Shown: one piece after another, positions 49,319 to 60,240 of the stretch
Layout of the letters: each line of letters starts with the position of its first letter
How positions within the stretch are numbered: the first letter of the stretch is position 1
Source of the DNA: Phytophthora colocasiae
Lineage: Eukaryota; Oomycota; Peronosporomycetes; Peronosporales; Peronosporaceae
Reading direction: 5' to 3'
Length of the DNA: 64,000 bases
Assembly: GCA_018806915.1 (NCBI GenBank)
Contig: JAGKQI010000071.1
Span: 124,001 to 188,000 of the forward strand
Notes under the pieces: generated by a model
Databases searched by the model: none
What the model was told of the DNA's origin: nothing
Seen by the model: only the letters and a program-made list of their open reading frames with translations
Translations under genes and position numbers: made by a program

Positions 49319-49592
49319 CGTGACATCCGTCAGAAACCCTCAGGCTTCCAGAACGCTCCACCCCGGGAGTTCCCAGAGTATACACCCACAGCTTCCCAGA
49401 CGGGTAGACGTCTTTGCGGCACCATCAAAACTCAGAACATAGCCCTGATAATCTGCTTCCAGCATTTCCACACTGATAGGAACTGGCGGCTTGACTCGCC
49501 CCTTGACTGGGATCAGATTTTCAGAGACTTCGTCCAGATGCTCCCTGGGGGTAATGCCCGCACCGAGTATAGCTGGGAGTCCATCTTCGTCG

Positions 49593-50297
49593 CTAAACCC
49601 GGCGGATCTCCAAGTTCCACTGCGACAACTTCAGACCCCACTTGACGTTTCTGCCGTCGGTGGAACTCGATGTCAGCAACCATTTCAGGACAGAGTATCT
49701 GGTATAAACCACAATCACCGGACTTGACTCCACCAGAGCTCTGAAGTTTTCTAAAACTCTGAGGATCGCAATCACCTCTTTCTCAGCGATATGATACCTG
49801 AGTTCGGCATCGTTCAGTACACGACCCGTAAACCGGACTGGGTGTATTATTCCCTCATATTCTTGTCCCAAGACTGCTGAAGCAGCCCAAGGGTTCGCAT
49901 GCGGAATGACAACAAACGGTCTGGTTCGGTCTGGATGTCTGAGTAGTGGAGTAGAGACTATCTTGCGTTTCAGAATTTCGAATGCCTCTTTCGCACGAGT
50001 CAGGTCTCGTCCAGCGCGAATCTGCTCGTCTGTCAACTCATAGAGAGTAGCAGCGATCACCGGTAAATCCTCAATAAACTTGTTGTAATAGTTGAGGCTT
50101 CCCATGAAACTCTGTACTCCCTTCAACGTAGACGGAAATGGCAGTTCTTCAACTCCTTTGACAATCTTGGGTGTTGCCCTCAGACCCTCGGCACTGATTT
50201 CGTGGGATAGGTACGGTATCGACAACTTCCCAAACTCGCTCTTGGGCAAACTCACAGAAATATTCCAATAGCGAAGTCTGAAAAGCAGGGCGTTCAA
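49593..50297 (-). pseudogene. Element 2 RT thumb/connection and degenerate first RNase H
   Basis: Continues the RT frame (KSEFGKLSIPYLSHEISAEG, KGVQSFMGSLNYYNKFIEDL) into a gypsy RNase H fold. The catalytic positions are changed: RPFVVIPHANPWAASAVLGQ has His/Asn where TDAS is expected, and VVYTRYSVLKWLL has Arg where TDH is expected. Only the Glu in AEKEVIAIL is kept. It looks like a structural tether rather than an enzyme. The frame ends at a TAG that replaces CAG, with two further bases missing. Confidence 0.8.
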
Positions 50298-50315
50298 GTC
50301 GTCACATAATTGGTC

Positions 50316-51280
50316 CTAAGTCGGTGCTCCATGTGCGATGTCGTCGATGTATGAACTCCTCCCCAGGACTGGGCCCATGCATGTGGGGACGGGAATATTC
50401 CTCTGAAAGACGGTCATCTGACTTGTGAGTGCTGGCATCTCTGAAATCGGAGTATGGTTCTCAGAGTCTGAAAGATGCTTCTCAGAGTCCTGAGGCTGGA
50501 GTTGTAGGAATTCCAGAACCTCCGCATCAACTTCAGCTTCTTCTTCTGGTGACAGTCTCACGAATCCCCACAGGCAATTGTCCAACATAGCCTGATACAC
50601 AAGAGGGGCGTTCTTCAGACCAAACGGCATCCTTACCCACTGAAAATGCCCAAACGGGCAAATGAAGGCTGATATCAGCCGTGCACGCTCCGTCATCCTG
50701 ATCGCCCAGAAACCGCTAGCCATATCCAGGCTCATAAACCACATCGCAGCCTCAAAACCGATTAGGAGGTCGTCAATAAGAGGCAGAGGCGCGACAGTTG
50801 AATAAAGCCATTCACAATGCGATAGTCGATACACATTCGAATGTCAACACCATTCTTCTTGAGAACGATCACAATAGGAGATGCCCACGGGGAGTTAGAG
50901 TACTCGATCAAACCAGTTTCCAGGAGTTTCTTTAGAAGCTCGTACACCTTCAGCATGAGATGAGGAGCGACGGATCTCGGACGTTGAGCTACCGGTTTGG
51001 CATCTCCCACATCCAGATCACAGACCACGCCCCTTGCCGATGCGGGTGCTGCATTGCCATCTCCCAGGAATATTTTCCTGTGGTACCTCAGAATATCACG
51101 CAGTTTCTTCTCCATTTCTGGGGTCGTCTTTCCTGGTTCTCCAACATCAGCGTTATCGATATCACATTCTGGTGTCAACTCTCCCAGCTCAGGCAACATG
51201 ACCAGTTGGTCGCGTAATTGAGCGAGGAGTTCCGATGCCTTCTCGCATATATACACCTGGCTCCAAGTCCAATTCTTCAT
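50316..51280 (-). pseudogene. Element 2 reverse transcriptase
   Basis: RT runs through two frames joined near 50790: TGLIEYSNSPWASPIVIVLK, IRMCIDYRIVNGFIQLSR, then IDDLLIGFEAAMWFMSLDMA (palm motif A Asp), FQWVRMPFGLKNAPLVYQAM and the catalytic box SYIDDIAHGAPT. A TAG at 50315-50317 replaces the Trp found in Element 1 (GAPTW). The catalytic residues remain; the reading frame is broken. Confidence 0.88.
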
Positions 51281-52731
51281 TCAGAAACATTCATGCACCG
51301 CTCGTATTCCACTCGTAATTTTTCCACAGGCGTTCCAGGCATCCTCTGAATGGGGATATCCCAGGATTCATCCATTAGGTCGAAATCATCCGCGGGTAAC
51401 TCAGGGGTCTGAGAGTCACCTAAGCGACACTCAGGCTTTGAGTCAAGGACGTCACCGGCAATAACAACGGACGAGTCACCAGGGTCTGTATGTGGAGTAC
51501 TTTCAGAGGATGTTTCCAAATCTCTGGTATCTGTACTGATGTCCGCACTTCCCGTTGATTCACCGGAGCAACCATCCTCCGTCTGGGTGAATGCATCCAG
51601 GGCGAAGCGTACTCGTTTCACGGTCGGTGGTGAATCTGGTTTCACGAACTGTACTCGGGCGTTATCGAACCTTGGTCGTTGCAATATTTCAGTTGGCCAT
51701 GGGTAGTCTGGGCGATCTACACACGGGGGTCGCGGCATCAAGGCCTCCAACTCCGCCTCTCTCTTCATACGTTTCTTAGTCTCTGGTGACGGGGTGCTTT
51801 CCAGAATCAGAACTTCCCAGTCACGATAAGCAGCGGAACCTGGACGCACGAAACGTCCATGCCTTGGGAAGAAACCATATTCCACGATCCTCGCAACATC
51901 GGAAAGTTCATTGACCCACGTGTTCTTATCAGAGATATTTACCACGCGAACGGCCACAGGCCAAGATCGGGCCGCATAGATCAGCTGGGTAACCCAGCGG
52001 TCACCGCGTCCGGCCCACACGACTTCCCTTTGGGGGTTCGTTGGCCCATAGTCAATTCGGACAATAAATTCTTCGCCTGGACTCAGAAGAACAGCCTCAC
52101 ATGGTCTAACCGACCTGTTACGACCAATGTGATCACCAGGTTCCCAATTACACATCATCACCACTACCTCGTCTGGTAACGATACCAGACCTTCACGAGC
52201 GCTAATTCTCACTCCGGCGGCAAACATAAAACCCATTCCCAGAAGCACGTCAATTCCTTCACCGATATTCGCGACCCAAACATCCACAATATATACCACT
52301 CTTGGCCCAAGTGTCAACTTGATCTCAGCGCTGGCACCGATATATGTTGGAACACCACCCATCCCCGACACTTTGGTCTGCTTGTGCGACTTAAGTCTGA
52401 GTCCGAGCTTACGCGCAAAGTCGTAACTCAGAATATTTATGGTCGCACCAGTATCCAAGAGAATCTTGGTCCGATGGTCATTCACAGCACCGTACACCAT
52501 CACCACATCCCTCTTCGAACGATCAGGATAGTTATCCTCCCACCAGCCATAACACTCGCCATCCTTCAACCTGAACGACACTGTGTCGTCTGATGTCGGG
52601 TCGGTGTCTTCAACGATCTCAGGTAACTTGTTCCCTGAGTTTCCAGAAGGTATGGTTGTTTCTTGGGCAAAAGTAGTCATGCATTGTTGAGTGTTATCTT
52701 GAGTCTTCCTCAGCTCTGGTCCTACACACAC
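51277..52731 (-). CDS. Element 2 aspartic protease and downstream Pol segment
   Basis: 485 open codons. The retropepsin motif is LLDTGATINILSYDFARKLG, followed by GASAEIKLTLGP, VANIGEGIDVLLGMGFMFA and a long conserved region of unknown function (YGPTNPQREVVWAGRGDRW). It is read through the -1 slip at the gag end; the open frame continues upstream to the slippery site with no ATG needed. It ends in a frame break at about 51280, where one extra base separates it from RT. Confidence 0.85.
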   Translation of the reverse strand: MCVGPELRKTQDNTQQCMTTFAQETTIPSGNSGNKLPEIVEDTDPTSDDTVSFRLKDGECYGWWEDNYPDRSKRDVVMVYGAVNDHRTKILLDTGATINILSYDFARKLGLRLKSHKQTKVSGMGGVPTYIGASAEIKLTLGPRVVYIVDVWVANIGEGIDVLLGMGFMFAAGVRISAREGLVSLPDEVVVMMCNWEPGDHIGRNRSVRPCEAVLLSPGEEFIVRIDYGPTNPQREVVWAGRGDRWVTQLIYAARSWPVAVRVVNISDKNTWVNELSDVARIVEYGFFPRHGRFVRPGSAAYRDWEVLILESTPSPETKKRMKREAELEALMPRPPCVDRPDYPWPTEILQRPRFDNARVQFVKPDSPPTVKRVRFALDAFTQTEDGCSGESTGSADISTDTRDLETSSESTPHTDPGDSSVVIAGDVLDSKPECRLGDSQTPELPADDFDLMDESWDIPIQRMPGTPVEKLRVEYERCMNVSE

Positions 52732-52760
52732 TAGAACACATAACTCTGAGGTAACGCCAT

Positions 52761-52806
52761 GCCCGGCGCGTTTCGGATCCCCATCCGACGGGCATATTAG
52801 TTTAAC
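52761..52806 (-). promoter_or_regulatory. Element 2 -1 frameshift signal at the gag stop
   Basis: On the minus strand GTTAAAC (52800-52806) abuts the gag stop TAA. A six-base spacer (TAATAT) leads to a stem-loop: outer arms GCCCG/CGGGC, inner arms TCGGAT/ATCCGA, loop GGGG. A -1 slip opens the pol frame (LICPSDGDPKRAG). Slippery heptamer, spacer length and both stems are the same as at 34329-34374. Confidence 0.75.
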
Positions 52807-54981
52807 GGCTTCCCAGAGTCTGCCTCATCACTCAGGAGTTTCTCCCGTAGGTGGTTCGGCATGTCCTTGAGTGCTTCCAGAGTTTTCAGATCTTCACAGG
52901 GTTTTCCAGGGTGTACTCTTCCACATACTTCACAGGGTGGCATCCGACACATTCGACTCGGGTGTCCCTTTTCCTGGCATCGGTCACACGTGATATCTCT
53001 CCAGCAATCTTCCTGAGTGTCCTGAGCGTTGACATTTTTCACAGAACTTGTTCCAGTAGCCACTATTCTCATGACGCCTTTGGTGGAACCCCTGACCTGA
53101 CGATCCAGACGGGGACTGGGGCGGCGGACGCCATCCCATGTTATCCATCACTCGATATACCTCATTTGTCAGGGTCTGCGTCCAATCTGCACTTGGTGGA
53201 GCCTTTGAATTGTTCGAAGATGCCTGCGCAGTACTTTCATCACGGGTAGACTCTGAAGTCGCACTTGGAGTTCTGGAATCACCCGTCTGATCTCTGGTAT
53301 CCTGATTGGATTTCAGAGATTCCTTATGATTTTCTGAGTTTTCAGAGTCATAGTCTTCAGAATCCATATCTCTTGCGACGTAAGTCCGATGCACACGCTT
53401 GGACTTGAACTGTCCTCGCGGAATATTGTCAGCCCGGAAATCTCGAGACTTGGCAGGGGTCATTTCTTGGTCACCAGTTCGCCACACGTCTTCATCTTGC
53501 TGCAACGCATATTCCAAGTCTGAAATCCGTCGAAATCTCTGACCTTGCAGCGAAGTTTTCAGACGTGCATCTTTAAGCTTCGTGATGAATCGTAGTACAT
53601 GTTTCTCAAGACGCTTGGACGACTTTCTGAAATCGATGTCAGCCTTCCCAGCAGCAGAATTAAGTCGGTAGAAAAATTCAAGCGGAGTCTCAGAGTCCTT
53701 CATAGCCATCGTAAAGTACCTCTCAGAATAGGATGACCGAGCTTTGCAATAACGTTTCTTGAACTCTGAAGACAGCTCTTTCCAGTCACGGGACACACTT
53801 TTGGGAAGCTGGTTAAACCAGTCTCGCGCAGACACCGGGAGCTTCAACTTAAGTTCCTGGATGCGCGTCTTAGTCGACCAACCTCCTTGAGAAGCCATAT
53901 TCGTAAACCGCTCCCACCAATGGACACGTTCCCTGAGTGTAGCTCTGGGGTCGAATTCTCCAAGGTTGTTGGAGTTCATGAACGGCCTCAGTGTCAGAAG
54001 TGTGGTTCCGGCTTGCGCTTGAGTTGCTGCCGTCAAATTCACCACTTCACCTGGCTCCGAGTTCTCCGATGACGAGCTCGCAGAGTCTGAACTTGAATCG
54101 TCAGAGTCTCCACCAGAGTCTGGCGCTCTATCATGACGCTTCGCTCTGCGAGACGCTCTTCGATCTCCATTAGGCCGTCTAGCTTCAGTTCTCTGCGGCG
54201 GATCTCGTCTCGGAGTAGACGCACGTCTGGTATCACCCTTGGTCTCTGTCACCGAAGTCGCTTGAGTCACCTGGGTGGCCGTAGCAGTAGTAGCGCCGCC
54301 ATTCCTCTCGGCCTTCACTCGCTTCGTCCCCGTGCTTCGTGCAGGGGTGCCTTGCTGGAAGGTTGCAACCTCTCGAGATTCCGTCTTGAGAGCCGGTGAA
54401 TGTGACATGGGTTCAACCCCAACCCTTCTTGCGTCACTTCTGATTTCCGACCCTGATACTGGATACATAGTTGCAACTTCAGGGTTGCCTGTTTGTAACA
54501 CTTGGTTTGAAGTTGCTGAATCAGGGTGACCGACCCTTCGCGCCTCTTGAACTTGGGATAATGTCGCTCGAAGGTTTCTCAACTGACCGGCTTGGAACCG
54601 TTGCATGTTCTGAGAACTTTCTTTCTCCCTGTCGCGCTCGGCTTCCAAATCTTTCATTCGCTGCTGTAAGGCTTCCATTTGAGAAATCCAGTCCCGTTTC
54701 ATCTCGTCAGTCGCACGTGCACGTTCGGCTTCAGTCTCAGCCTCTCTTTGTCGCCAGCGTTCAGCAAACTCTGATTCCAGACGTTGGTTTTCAGAGTTCC
54801 GGAGCTCCGTTTTCAGAGTTTCCAACTCTGCTGTGCTGCGATTTCTGAGTTTGCTCTCAGACACCAGACTTCTGCGTTCTTCAGCGTCGTCCGCACGTCT
54901 CTCAGCCTCCAATCGCGCGTTTTCAGACTCCAACAAGCGGGTCGGTGAGTTTCTGAATCTCGCGTCTTGCTTCCAAGTCAC
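52797..54981 (-). pseudogene. Element 2 gag, coiled coil, capsid and zinc knuckles
   Basis: This continues the coiled coil (RLLESENARLEAERRADD), then an acidic Ser-rich part, the capsid-like domain (SARDWFNQLPKSVSRDWKEL, SSYSERYFTMAMKDSETPLE) and nucleocapsid knuckles CEKCQRSGHS.. and CDRCQEKGHPSRMC. A two-base deletion near 53027 breaks the first knuckle and shifts frame. The final segment ends ADSGKPLN followed by TAA, exactly at the slippery site. In Element 1 this part is in one frame. Confidence 0.85.
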
Positions 54982-57016
54982 GTTGTTCCCGACGACGATC
55001 GCGTTCCATAGACTCCAAGCGTTCTCGGGCCAAGAACTCCATCTGCGCTTGCTCCATCCGGCTTTGCCACTCCTGCTGCTGCCTCATGACGTTCAACTCG
55101 ATCTGGGCAGGTCCTGATCTCTGAGAACTTCGAGCTTCAGACTTCGTACGACTCGACGCGATGGAACTTAAGCGTCGGGACGGTGGTCTTGGAAGGTCTT
55201 CACTCTTCACACTTTGGCGGTGGCTCTGGTGACTTTCGCTTCGGGTGGAGACAGATACAGGCGGAATCTCCGGAGTCAATTGTCTGAAATCCCGTGAAGA
55301 ACTTCTGACAGACACCTGGTTTCCAGACTTCGCGTCCGCCACCTCTGGTTTCTCTTGCGGCATGTCGACATCTTCGAACTCTGGTTTCACTGGTAACAGC
55401 GTTCGCGTCACTTGAATCCCCATGCCTTCAGAGGCTGTTCCTCCCACATCAGCGCCTTGAGCGATTAACGCCAGACTTCCTGTGGACAGCGACATATGTG
55501 ATGCCGCCCCTCGACTCATGGACATCAAGGACGAATCCGTAGAGCTTCCGCGGGAAGTCTGGAATCCCAACGACTGGTCATCCGAGGTCCCAATGACACT
55601 GGGAATTGGCACGTCCGACATCCGAGTCTGAGAAGTGCCGTGATCCTCAGACATCGGGTTTCCAGAGTCCGGTCGTGTGTTATCGGAACGACTCTCGTAC
55701 TGCGGCAGTGAAGACAGCGACGGCGTCGACAGGGCTGACGGTGTTGACGGGACATGTGGGCGAGGTGGTCTCTGCTGTAAGCGCTTGGACCGCGGTGGCT
55801 CATCACTGCTGGAACCATCGGAACTGTGCGTCACTCGGAGTCCGGTCACCCGGAGTCGCATGATCAGCTGTCGTCCTTGTAGGTCAGCATCCTTGTCTGG
55901 TAATACACTGTCTGCTTCATCTCGACTTGTCATGTCTTCTGTTTTCACACCTTCTGGGAGTCGGTTAACCTGTAACCTGGCGGTCACAGTGACCCACTCA
56001 ACCAATTCCACAGCGAGTCGACTCTGAAGTTCGGACGCCACGCTGCGTACTTGGGACTCGAAAACAGCTGACGCTTGTGTCTGGGACCATGTTGAGAGGA
56101 GGTTCTGGAATTCGAAACCCGCCTCGTACAGCATTGTCTGAAGAATAGCTACACACTCTGGTGCTGTCAACGTGCTCATCGGAATCTCGACGTAGGAAAG
56201 ATCTTGTATCCGGCCAAAACCATGACGCCTCACGTGAAACTCTGAGATCCACATATCCTCAGGGAAGACAGAGGAACATCGCCACTTGATGTAGTCGCCG
56301 GTCGCTGCAGCAGCTTTCTGGAAAGCGTCAACACTAGGCTTCATCGTCGGCCACATATACTCGATGCTTGGCGGGACGACCTTGCCTGTGTCCATATCTC
56401 TCCAGCGGCGGAACTCACGACGCACATACCTCAGAGCTCGTTCCCCATCAAGCGAATCAGCCCTCCCAGACTCATCCGACGGTGTCTTCAGAGACCCTTC
56501 GGACTTGATCGCCATGTCATCAGACAATGGTGTGTCTTCAGACTTTGGAGACTGCGGAACATGTTCTTCAGAGAGTCCGGGCTCTGGTTTCACTTCATCC
56601 ACGGACTGGCCGGAAGTGGTCGAATCTGAACGCAGATCGATCACTTCTGGGGGCTCAACCATATCGGCGCCTCCCTCAGACGCCTCATCACCACCCTCGC
56701 AGGCAGTGGTCACCTCGTCACCAGAAGCCTCGACTTCTGACGGGCCTTCAGAACCTTGTTCACCAGAGACAGCAGGTGCCTCCTGGGCTTCTGGTTCCTC
56801 AGCAGGCTGGTCTTCGACCGCCGGTTCTGGGACGCTCACACTCTCAGCTGCCTTCTTCTCTCGCGCAGCCTTCCTCTTCTCGCGGGCCGCCTTCTGGATA
56901 GCATCCAAGTCTGGTTGCTCCTCAGGCGATAAACCTTGTAGACGCTTGGATTGACGTGTCGGAATACTCCGACCACGACCGCGGCGTCCTCCTCTCGTAG
57001 ATCCTGGCGTAGCCAT
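54923..57016 (-). pseudogene. Element 2 gag, N-terminal part
   Basis: The start is chosen at the ATG at 57016 (MATPGSTRGGRRGRGRS), which matches the start of Element 1 gag; the open frame extends 16 codons further up. A basic RGG-type start and Lys/Arg/Ala repeats are followed by an acidic Ser/Glu-rich region with VIDLRSDS and several psi-K-x-E sites (VKPE, IKSE, VKSE), a conserved globular region (YVRREFRRWRDMDTG .. ATGDYIKWRCSSVFPEDMW) and a coiled-coil start. One extra C in CGACCCGC (about 54946-54953) shifts the frame relative to Element 1. Confidence 0.8.
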
Positions 57017-57089
57017 CTTGAATGTAGACGCTTGACAGGAAACTTTCTCTTCTTGTACTCTCAAATCCGGTGATATGACGATTCCAAAA

Positions 57090-57107
57090 ATCCGGGCACG
57101 CGCACCA
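57090..57107 (-). promoter_or_regulatory. Element 2 primer-binding site
   Basis: On the minus strand TGGTGCGCGTGCCCGGAT follows the 5' LTR after two bases. It starts with TGG, complementary to a tRNA CCA end, and is identical to the site of Element 1 (30024-30041). Confidence 0.7.
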
Positions 57108-57109
57108 GT

Positions 57110-58796
57110 TGTCGCGAAGTCGGTGAAACTTTGGTCGCGGAGCAGGGGGCGTATAGTGAACCCTAGTTATACGACTACTGAAAAGGGGTTTTCAGAGCCG
57201 TACAACGATAGGTTGGCGTGTGGTACCTTGCGGTATCCTCGTGGGTTCGTTGTCTTCGGAAATATGACCCTCGCCGGAGTCTGAGAATGTGTTGTGAAGA
57301 GAAGTAGGGGTTCCCTTGGAGTCTGGTGTCGGTATTCAGGAGATCCTTCCAGGAGCGTTCGGGAGTCGGAATCTCTAGGAACCAAGATGGTTTCCAGGAA
57401 GTCGGCGGTCGAAAAGAGGTGGATATACCAGAGAAAGCCTGAAATCGGTGTCTGAATATCACAAATCCAGAACCGAGATGCCTGACTTTCAGAGATAAAC
57501 AACCAATATACAGAGTTCGAAAATATACAAATATATACAGCCGTTCTTATTCTTTCTAGGCCCTTGAACGGTGGGCTAACACTCCAGGTCAACTAGGGAC
57601 TTGCTACCAGACACCTTGTCTGTCTGGTATCCCTTTACGTTCGCGCACCACCCTCTAGTATAGAGGGAAAATATAAACCAATACAATCGGCTATATATAA
57701 CAGTCTACCTTGCACTCTGAAAACGACTGTCTAGTTTCCAGAGCCTGTCCAAACGAGCAATATGAAATGGGCTACCGCTAGAGACAAAACAAACGACCCA
57801 ACTAGGATATAGAATAGGCGGGTCCTTTCAGGTCGCTACGTTACCTGATCTCCGCCTAAGGGGATTGAATAGGCGAGAGATCACACGGCAGCGATGCTTG
57901 GCGTGGCCTTGCAAACAGAAATACAACGACTCCTGGGTTACACGGCAAATTGAACTCTGTTTATCGTTTATCTTCATCATAACTATCATATATCTCTGGT
58001 AACTCTCTTCTTCTTGTCATCTTTTGCGTCCTTTATGCAGTCAGTCTTCATATCTCAGGTACTCTTGGTCTTTGTATACATCTGGTACTTTGACTCGGTC
58101 TCAGTATGCAGTCTGTGCAGCCGATCTCGATGGGTTGACAGGTAGAGACGTCATTACGGGGGATGTGCAGGTCAGTAATCACTTGAATGCGTGACTTGAA
58201 CTTGGGTTCACTTGGTTTCAGTATGGTCTTGGATCTTCGGTGGTTTCAGAGTCTGGTATCCTGGTTTTCAGAGTCTGATATCACTTGCTTTTCAGAGTCT
58301 TGGTCACTCAGAGTTAGAGATACCAGAGTCTTGAGTACGAAACCAGAGTACGGAGCACCAATGCTAGAACGTACATGAAGATCTTGAGGGTTGCGCGGGT
58401 GCGCGGCGTCCGGCGCGCGATACTTGGTCTCTGCGGGTATATATTGTGAATCCTTGAACCATCCATCGTCGCGCTGGACGGTAACGGGATGAGGTCTCTC
58501 AGAGATACGTTCTTCTGAGAGACTTTCTGCCAGAACTTAGGCACTCATTCGTCGGGGAAAGTCCGGTGACCAGACAGAGTGTAGTCGACCTTCAGAGTTG
58601 TGCACACTCTGAAGTACACTTCTGGTCCTTTGGGCCCCTTTACAGTCAGGCGAAGGTTTACCCACAATCTTCCACAGATGTCGCACGGGTGCGGCCGCGT
58701 CCCAAAGTCCCTTTCGCTTATAACCCATAGTATAACCAATCACATCATAACGTAATATCCACCGGTCGCTCGAAAATCGGAATTAACATCATGTCA
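57110..58796 (-). repeat. Element 2 5' LTR, intact
   Basis: 1,687 bp. By eye it differs from the split left copy at about eight positions, so the insertion is young. It contains the uninterrupted sequence CTCAGTATGCAGTC (about 58102-58115), the empty site corresponding to the Element 1 insertion. Confidence 0.92.
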
Positions 58797-59567
58797 CACA
58801 CGGCAGTGGCCACTGCCGCGTGAACAAGTTCAAGCGATCGACGACTTCTTTGAAAGTCGTCGCCTTGCAGGTCAAGTGCGGGAATCGAAGTCCCCGCACA
58901 GTGCCCCAACGTTCTGTGTTAAGAAACGACAGGGCGGCTGGCGCATCGTTCATGCGTACAACAAATTGAACGATGCGACGATACCGGCGCAGATGCCGAT
59001 ACCGCGAAAAGATGTTATCTTCGCCCGTTGTCACAGCTTCTTAAGAAAGAAGCTGAGTGGATTCGGACGACCGAGTGCGAGGATGCATTCGGTGCAGTCA
59101 AGCAGGGCTTGACTGAAGCGCCGATCTTGGCCGTGGCGGACCAAGATCGTCCATTCCACGTAGTGTGCGATACATCCGTCTTTGCAATCGGATGTGGATT
59201 GATGCAGCACGATCACGAAGGGCGTGATCGTGTAGTCTACTATCAATCGCGTCAGCTGAAGCCAGCTGAGCGTAACTATCCCGTACATGACAAGGAGCTC
59301 CTTGCCATGAAGTATGCACTCGCAAAATTCCGAGTGTATCTACTTGGGAGTAGACCGTTCGTGGTCTATACAGACCACGCATCATTGCGTACGGCGATCA
59401 AGTCGCCGCACATCTCGCAACGTATGGCGAGATGGTTGTCCTTCTTCGCGGAGTACAACTTCCGGGTAGAGTACAAACCCGGAAGACTCAATGTAGTGGC
59501 CGACGCGTTATCGCGTCGACCTGACTATGCGGAGACGGTCGACGCCAACGCAGTTGGCGACCGCTAG
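58797..59567 (+). pseudogene. Hairpin element, right part: RT fingers, deletion, RNase H
   Basis: Continues the RT after Element 2: RQWPLPREQVQAIDDFFESR, ESKSPHSAPTFCVKK, IVHAYNKLNDATIPAQMPI. At about 59020 it jumps straight to KKEAEWIRTTECEDAFGAV, so the palm with the catalytic YxDD box is missing. RNase H follows (FHVVCDTSVFAIGCGL, DKELLAMKYALAKFRV, VVYTDHASLRTAI) up to DALSRRPDYAETVDAN. At 59567 the element is cut off by Element 3 LTR sequence. Hairpins are as dense here as in the left part. Confidence 0.85.
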
Positions 59568-60236
59568 AGACAAGACTACCGACCCAACTAGTAAATGGAA
59601 TAGGTGGGTCCTCTCAGGTCTCTATGTTACGCTGATCTCCACCTAAAGGGGCTTGATAGGTGAGAGATCACACGACTCAAAGCTTTGTCGTGGCCTTACA
59701 CTTTCCAAAGAACCGAAGAATCGACCTTGGGGTTGTAACGCAAATTGAGCTCGGGGGTACCGAGCAAATTGAACTCTGGTTATCTATCTCGTATCTCTCT
59801 GTCTTCTGTCTTCCATATTCTCATATACACTTGGTCTCAGTATAACTCAGGAATCTTTACTTGGGCTCAGTATGGTAGTCGGTGCTGCAGATCTTGTCGA
59901 GTCGACACTTAATGATGTCATTACAGGGATGAGTGGGTTGCGTGTCACTTGAATGCGTGAGGGGGGGGTCGTGTTGGGTACACTTGGATTTAGTATGGGG
60001 TGGACTTCAGAGTGTCAGAGTCTTGGTATCCTGTTCATCAGGGTCTGGAATCATGTGCATCGGAGACATGTTCATCGGAACCATGTACTCCGGAATCATG
60101 TACATCAGAGTCGTAATACCAGAGTCGTGACACTTGGGTCTGTTCATCGGAGTCTTGTACGCCGGAGTCTGTTTGTCGGAAACTGGTAATGTCTGGAATA
60201 TTGCTTGTATAAGCCGGACACATCAGACATGTGTTA
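59568..60236 (-). repeat. Element 3 3' LTR fragment
   Basis: Matches the complement of the Element 1 LTR from TCTCTAGCGG inward, including the tandem CATGTxCATCGGA-type units (60051-60111). It breaks off at about 60236 (CAGACATGTGTTACCAG), joining directly to the antisense ORF; the LTR start, polypurine tract and ORF start codon are deleted. Confidence 0.8.
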
Positions 60237-60240
60237 CCAG

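Larger units (their letters stand above)
27125..58796 (-). mobile_element. Element 2: ~17.1 kb Ty3/gypsy element with antisense ORF, itself split by Element 1
   Basis: TG..CA ends (TGTCGCG at 27125, TGTCA at 58792-58796) are flanked by CACA on both sides (27121-27124 and 58797-58800), a 4-bp target duplication inside the RT of the hairpin element. In order on the minus strand: 5' LTR (57110-58796), gag, slippery site, protease, RT, degenerate RNase H, second RNase H, integrase and chromodomain, then an ORF on the opposite strand (43421-46540) and the 3' LTR (42678-43365 plus 27125-28122). Confidence 0.92.
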
